This document shows positions 42,002-46,028 of a stretch of DNA of 46,028 bases, one piece after another. Source of the DNA: Heliobacteriaceae bacterium (GTDB lineage: Bacteria > Bacillota > Desulfitobacteriia > Heliobacteriales > Heliobacteriaceae); contig JAQWAU010000004.1 of the NCBI GenBank assembly GCA_028707535.1, positions 1 to 46,028 of the forward strand, read 5' to 3'. The position numbers and the translations under genes are program-made. How positions within the stretch are numbered: position 1 is the stretch's first letter; each line of letters starts with the position of its first letter. The notes under the pieces were generated by a model. That model searched no databases. It was given only the letters and a program-made list of their open reading frames with translations, and was not told the origin of the DNA.

Positions 42002-42676
42002 ATGAGCAAAACTTATTTAAAGCGAAAAGATGGCATTATTCTCACTGCTATAGAAATAGTTGACCAACTGGGGATTCAAGGCCTGACTATCCGGGAGATC
42101 GCCACTCGCCAAGGCATCAGTGAAGCGGCGATTTATCGTCATTTTGCCAACAAAAAGGAGATCCTCCTCGGTGTACTAGAGTACTTTGCTTCTTTTGATT
42201 TGCTGTTGAGAAGAACGGTTGAAAGCCAAAAAATGACTGCTCGGGAGGGGATTATCTTTTTAGTTGGTTCCTACTCCGAATACTACGAGAATTACCCGGC
42301 AATTTCTGCGGTCCTTTTCTCAGTGGAAGCATTTCAACTCGAACCCGATGTCTACCACAAAATGGTGGAAATAATGGATGCGCGCCTTCGGTTTATCAAT
42401 GAGTTGGTAGCGAATGGCCAGAGGCAAGGAGAGTTTGCTGATCACATTAACAGCAATAATCTTGTTGACATTATTTTCGGCACCATGCATTTTGTTACTT
42501 TGCGCTGGCGGATCAACCGCGATTTTGAACTGAAGGAGTACATGCTTTCAGCTTTGTTTACTATTTTGGATCGGTTTAGTACTAAGGTGAAGATGATTCA
42601 GTTACCTAATGCGGATGAGGGGTCCTCACCAGTCAAAATTGGTGAATTCCTGGAGAAACCGAAAGAGAAAAAGTAG
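42002..42676 (+). CDS. TetR/AcrR-family transcriptional regulator
   Basis: A 224-residue regulator. The N-terminal DNA-binding domain shows the TetR helix-turn-helix (LTIREIATRQGISEAAIYRHF, residues about 29-49, followed by ANKKEILLGVL). The all-helical C-terminal domain binds an unknown ligand. GGGAG at 41986-41990 serves ATG 42002. It is the first gene before cheY-cheA-cheW-MCP, with only 15 bases to cheY, so regulator and signalling genes share a transcript. The likely operator overlaps its promoter. Divergent DUF169 might also be a target. Confidence 0.92.
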   Translation: MSKTYLKRKDGIILTAIEIVDQLGIQGLTIREIATRQGISEAAIYRHFANKKEILLGVLEYFASFDLLLRRTVESQKMTAREGIIFLVGSYSEYYENYPAISAVLFSVEAFQLEPDVYHKMVEIMDARLRFINELVANGQRQGEFADHINSNNLVDIIFGTMHFVTLRWRINRDFELKEYMLSALFTILDRFSTKVKMIQLPNADEGSSPVKIGEFLEKPKEKK

Positions 42677-42691
42677 GAGGTTGTAATAGCG

Positions 42692-43045
42692 TTGAAAAGG
42701 GTGCTAGTTGTGGATGATGCTTTGTTTATGCGCCATATGATCAAGATGATCCTGGACAATAATCGTTTTCAGGTTGTCGGTGAGGCCGAAAACGGGCTTG
42801 AGGCGGCCCAAAAATATAATGAGTTGCGCCCTGATCTGGTCACGATGGATATAACCATGCCCGAGGTAGATGGAATCGGAGCGGTAAAGCTGATCAAAAA
42901 AATGGATCCTCAGGCCAAAATAGTAATGATCTCCGCCATGGGTCAGGAAAGATTTGTAAAGGATGCGATTTTGGCCGGAGCATCCGGGTTTCTGGTCAAG
43001 CCGTTTAGCGAAGAGAAAGTTGTCCAGGTCTTAAATGCTTTATAA
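42692..43045 (+). CDS. cheY: CheY-type response regulator (second chemotaxis cluster)
   Basis: A 117-residue single receiver domain with VVDD (D8-D9), phospho-acceptor D53 (TMDITMPE), S81 and K103 (LVKPF). AGGAGG at 42675-42680 is 11 bases before TTG 42692. It closely resembles the cheY at 1624, so the two clusters may cross-talk at the motor, or this one may serve a different output. The stop lies 19 bases before cheA. Confidence 0.92.
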   Translation: MKRVLVVDDALFMRHMIKMILDNNRFQVVGEAENGLEAAQKYNELRPDLVTMDITMPEVDGIGAVKLIKKMDPQAKIVMISAMGQERFVKDAILAGASGFLVKPFSEEKVVQVLNAL

Positions 43046-43064
43046 AGAAGGGGGGCGTTGCCAG

Positions 43065-45104
43065 ATGTATAAGGGCTTCAGTAAGGAACCGATGTTGGAA
43101 ATGTTTATCTTTGAAAGCCTGCAACTCGCAGAGCAATTGGAGCAGACTATTCTGGCCAACGAAAAAGCCCGTTGCCTGGAGCAAAATGTTATTAACGAAA
43201 TTTTCCGGATAATGCACACGATCAAAGGTTCAGCCGCCATGATGATGTTTGACGGCATTGCTTCTGTGGCTCATTCCATTGAGGATCTTTTTTACTATAT
43301 TCGCGAATCTTGCCCGGAAAATTTGGAGTACTCAACGATATGTGACCTTGTTCTTGGCAGCATCGACTATATTAAGCGGGAAATCGCCAAACTGGAACAA
43401 GATTGCGACCTGGACGGGGATCCTAAGGCGCTTATTGCCGCTGTCGGGGAATACCTTTCTGTAATCCGGGGAAATAGCGGGGAAAACACCGCGAAAATTG
43501 ACGATGTTCCCTTACTTGCCGCGGGTGAAAAGAAGTTTTACATTGCTACTTCCAAGTCTTCGGTTGAAACTGGTAACATTCGCTACCGGGCCTTAGTCTT
43601 TTTTTCTTCCGATTGTGAAATGGAAAACATCAGGGCGTTTAATATCGTGCATCAATTAAAGGACCAGGTTGAAGAAATTGACTACCTTCCGGCAGATATC
43701 ATTGAAAACAATGCCACTGCCGACTTCATCCGGGAAAATGGGTTTGACATCCTGTTCACCAGCCGTTTGGTTCCGGAGCGTTTAAAAGAATTCTTTTTAA
43801 AAGACCCTTTTGTGGACCATCTGGACCTACGGGTAATAGAAGATGAAGGACCGGTGGACGAGCCGTTAAAAGCCCGTAAACAAATTATTGCTGCGGATAC
43901 TGAAGAAGCGCCCGAACAGGGGCGGCAGCCGGTCAACTGCCGCCAAAGCATGATCAGTGTTAACGTCGGCAAGTTGGATCAGCTTATGGATATGGTTGGC
44001 GAGTTGGTAATCAGTGAAGCAATGGTCACTTTTAATCCCGATTTGGCTACCGCCGTCAGTCTCGATAATTTTCATAAGGCTGTCCGTCAGCACCGGAAAA
44101 TAATCAATGAACTGCAGGATATCGTCATGTCTATCCGGATGGTCCCTTTGAGCATGACCTTTATGAAGATGAACCGCATTGTCCGGGATATGAGCAAGAA
44201 ACTCAATAAGGATGTGATACTCGAGATCAGTGGCGAAGATACCGAGGTAGACAAGAACATTATTGAACATCTGTCCGACCCGCTGATGCACCTGATCAGA
44301 AACGCAACTGATCATGGGATCGAAAGCCGGGAAGAGAGAAAAAGGCTTGGGAAACCACCGGTGGCCAGGGTGCAGCTGGAAGCGAAAAATGAAGGGGGGG
44401 ATGTCTATATTGTTGTCAGGGATGACGGAGCAGGACTCAACAAAGAAAAGATTCTGGTCAAGGCTCAGGCGCAAGGCTTGATCCAAAAACCCGAAAGCGA
44501 GTTATCTGATCGGGAAATATATTCCGCCATCCTGCTCCCGGGGTTTTCTACTACCGAGGTGATCAGTCAGTTTTCGGGACGGGGTGTCGGCATGGATGTT
44601 GTGGCCAAAAATATTGAGGCGGTCCGGGGAACAGTTTTGATTGACAGCAGCCCCGGTCTTGGCACCACAGTTTCCTTGAAAATACCCCTAACCCTGGCCA
44701 TTATTAGCGGCATGCAGGTCAAAGTCGGTAATGCCGTCTACATAATTCCCATTACTTCGATCAAGGAATCTTTTAAAGCCCGGCCTGGTGATATATTTGT
44801 CGACCCTGACAACAATGAGATGATCATGGTTAGAGGCCGGTGTTACCCGGTTGTCCGCTTGCACCGGCGATACCAGGTTAAAACGGATATAACCGAAATA
44901 GCCGATGGAATTATTGTCATTGTGGAAAACGACTCCCGCTTTTTATGCTTGTTTGCCGATGCCTTGCTCGGAGAACAGCAGGTGGTGGTTAAGGCGCTAC
45001 CTAAGTTTATGGGAAAAATCGAGGGTATAAGCGGTTGTACGCTTCTGGGAAATGGTAAAGCCTGTCTCATCTTGGATGTGGCCGGGCTCATTAAACCCGA
45101 CTAG
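43065..45104 (+). CDS. cheA: CheA-type histidine kinase (second chemotaxis cluster)
   Basis: A 679-residue CheA paralogue. P1/HPt has H51 (IMHTIKGSAAMMMF). A long P2-like region (about 155-280) follows, then P3 (VNVGKLDQLMDMVGELV), P4 with HLIRNATDHGIE, RDDGAGL and GRGVGMDVVAKNI, and a P5 CheW-like domain ending in LILDVAGL. All catalytic motifs are intact. It differs strongly from the cheA at 11057, so it is an ancient paralogue or acquired system rather than a recent duplicate. AAGGGGGG lies 9 bases before ATG 43065. Confidence 0.94.
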   Translation: MYKGFSKEPMLEMFIFESLQLAEQLEQTILANEKARCLEQNVINEIFRIMHTIKGSAAMMMFDGIASVAHSIEDLFYYIRESCPENLEYSTICDLVLGSIDYIKREIAKLEQDCDLDGDPKALIAAVGEYLSVIRGNSGENTAKIDDVPLLAAGEKKFYIATSKSSVETGNIRYRALVFFSSDCEMENIRAFNIVHQLKDQVEEIDYLPADIIENNATADFIRENGFDILFTSRLVPERLKEFFLKDPFVDHLDLRVIEDEGPVDEPLKARKQIIAADTEEAPEQGRQPVNCRQSMISVNVGKLDQLMDMVGELVISEAMVTFNPDLATAVSLDNFHKAVRQHRKIINELQDIVMSIRMVPLSMTFMKMNRIVRDMSKKLNKDVILEISGEDTEVDKNIIEHLSDPLMHLIRNATDHGIESREERKRLGKPPVARVQLEAKNEGGDVYIVVRDDGAGLNKEKILVKAQAQGLIQKPESELSDREIYSAILLPGFSTTEVISQFSGRGVGMDVVAKNIEAVRGTVLIDSSPGLGTTVSLKIPLTLAIISGMQVKVGNAVYIIPITSIKESFKARPGDIFVDPDNNEMIMVRGRCYPVVRLHRRYQVKTDITEIADGIIVIVENDSRFLCLFADALLGEQQVVVKALPKFMGKIEGISGCTLLGNGKACLILDVAGLIKPD

Positions 45105-45130
45105 ATTTCACTGGGAAAGGGGTTGATCCG

Positions 45131-45640
45131 GTGTCAGAAATTGTGGGTGAAGTAGGGCGACAGGAAGAGGATACGCAAAAGGGGAAATTCCTCACCTTTT
45201 TAGTGGGAAAAGAGGAGTACGGGATCGAGATTAAATATGTTACCGAAATTATTGGCGGGATCCAAGCGATTACCGAAGTACCGGAAGTACCCGAATATGT
45301 AAAGGGGATCATCAACTTGAGGGGTAAGATTATTCCGGTTATGGATGTAAACTTGCGCTTTAGAAAGGATGCCCGGGACTATGATGATCGAACCTGCATA
45401 ATCGTTATCGACATCGATGATCTTTCGGTGGGATTGATTGTAGACAATGTTGCCGAGGTGGTTTCCATCGCCGATGAGGAGATCGTTCCCCCGCCTGACG
45501 CCAGAGCAGGTTTTCAAAATCGGTACATAAAGGGGATTGGCAAAGCGGGTAATGCGGTAAAACTGCTTCTGGATTGCCAGCGCCTACTCAGCAATGAACA
45601 TCTCGAAAGTTTGCACCAATTTCCTGATCAGCCTAAATAA
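45131..45640 (+). CDS. cheW: CheW-type coupling protein (second chemotaxis cluster)
   Basis: A 169-residue CheW: FLVGKEEYGIEIKYVTEIIGG, EYVKGIINLRGKIIPVMDV, GLIVDNVAEVVSI. It has extra residues at both ends compared with the 147-residue copy at 13105 (a charged N-terminus and a C-terminal tail). GTG 45131 follows AAAGGGG. The gene lies between cheA and the receptor gene and presumably couples these two. Confidence 0.93.
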   Translation: MSEIVGEVGRQEEDTQKGKFLTFLVGKEEYGIEIKYVTEIIGGIQAITEVPEVPEYVKGIINLRGKIIPVMDVNLRFRKDARDYDDRTCIIVIDIDDLSVGLIVDNVAEVVSIADEEIVPPPDARAGFQNRYIKGIGKAGNAVKLLLDCQRLLSNEHLESLHQFPDQPK

Positions 45641-45659
45641 AAAAGGGAGGTATTTTTTA

Positions 45660-46028
45660 GTGGGTGAAACAACAAACTATCCTGTTCAGGAGCAACGTCA
45701 ATCAACAACAGCGGAAGAAATCCGGCTTTTGACCGAAGCAATTAAAGCAGGGCGCCTGGATGTGCGCGCCGATACAGCAAGTGCCCGCGGGGTTGAAAAA
45801 GAATGCCTGTTAGGGATTAATGAAATGCTGGATGCGGTGATCGGACCGTTAAACGTGGCGGCTGATTATGTGGCGCGGATCGCCAAAGGGGATATTCCGC
45901 CGCAAATCACGGATAGTTACAATGGTGATTTCAATACCATCAAAAACAACCTTAACACCTGCATCGAAGCGGTAAACTTGCTGATTGCCGATGCCAACCT
46001 GTTGGCCAAAGCGGCGGTAGAAGGGCGG
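45660..46028 (+). CDS. HAMP-repeat methyl-accepting chemotaxis protein, N-terminal part (3' truncated)
   Basis: The frame is open from GTG 45660 to the window end (123 codons). GGGAGG at 45644-45649 lies 10 bases upstream. After a hydrophilic start, two HAMP-like units are visible: the first around IRLLTEAIKAGRLDVRAD, and the second VARIAKGDIPPQITDSYNGD followed by IKNNLNTCIEAVNLLIADA. These are hallmarks of soluble poly-HAMP chemoreceptors. No membrane span appears in the visible part, so a cytoplasmic receptor is likely. The signalling tip and methylation helices would lie beyond the window. Confidence 0.82.
   Translation, partial: MGETTNYPVQEQRQSTTAEEIRLLTEAIKAGRLDVRADTASARGVEKECLLGINEMLDAVIGPLNVAADYVARIAKGDIPPQITDSYNGDFNTIKNNLNTCIEAVNLLIADANLLAKAAVEGR

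Noticed and set aside
1-46028. CRISPR arrays, tRNA or rRNA genes, insertion sequences, prophage or toxin-antitoxin genes
   Set aside because: None of the expected repeats, cloverleaf patterns, transposase or phage protein motifs were seen on either strand.

Overview
The window reads as chromosome of an anaerobic, probably spore-forming, motile Firmicute of class Clostridia, closest in style to Peptococcaceae-like lineages. This is inferred from gene content and order: the fliY/swrB-type flagellar locus, PolC, YlmH, YmaF and YtvI homologues, T-box and c-di-AMP leaders, strong AGGAGG-type ribosome sites, and frequent GTG/TTG starts. No tRNA, rRNA, CRISPR array, transposase or prophage was seen.

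Region 1 (1-18319, + strand) is a tightly packed flagellar and chemotaxis locus: fliM (5' end cut off), fliY, cheY, fliO-P-Q-R, flhB, flhA, flhF, flhG, cheB, cheA, cheW, cheD, a small membrane protein, sigD, a FapA/DUF342 protein, a small Gln-rich protein, a SwrB-like protein and a small MltG-like membrane protein. Many stops and starts overlap, so the genes are probably co-transcribed. They build the export gate and switch, place the flagellum (FlhF/FlhG), carry the chemosensory relay (CheA to CheY, with CheB/CheD adaptation and FliY as CheY-P phosphatase) and encode the flagellar sigma factor. cheC, which accompanies cheD in Bacillus subtilis, is absent here.

Region 2 (18320-34924, + strand) is a housekeeping run: rpsB (with a promoter and a folded leader), tsf, pyrH, frr, a small unknown gene, uppS, cdsA, a YtvI/AI-2E membrane protein, dxr, rseP, ispG, proS, two glycosyltransferases and polC. 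It covers translation factors, isoprenoid supply (Dxr, IspG, UppS) and phospholipid synthesis, and ends with the replicative polymerase. This PolC lacks the exonuclease domain that normally interrupts its PHP domain.

Region 3 (34925-41980) has mixed orientation and is rich in regulatory RNA: an encapsulated-ferritin-like protein, ylmH, ymaF, an NlpC/P60 wall hydrolase under a c-di-AMP riboswitch, an unknown 120-residue protein facing leuA, leuA under a leucine (CUC) T-box, a UPF0316 membrane protein, a tautomerase and a DUF169 protein.

Region 4 (41981-46028, + strand) starts a second chemotaxis cluster led by a TetR-family regulator with a palindromic operator over its promoter: tetR, cheY, cheA, cheW and the first 123 codons of a HAMP-repeat chemoreceptor with no visible membrane anchor. 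The window ends inside that gene.
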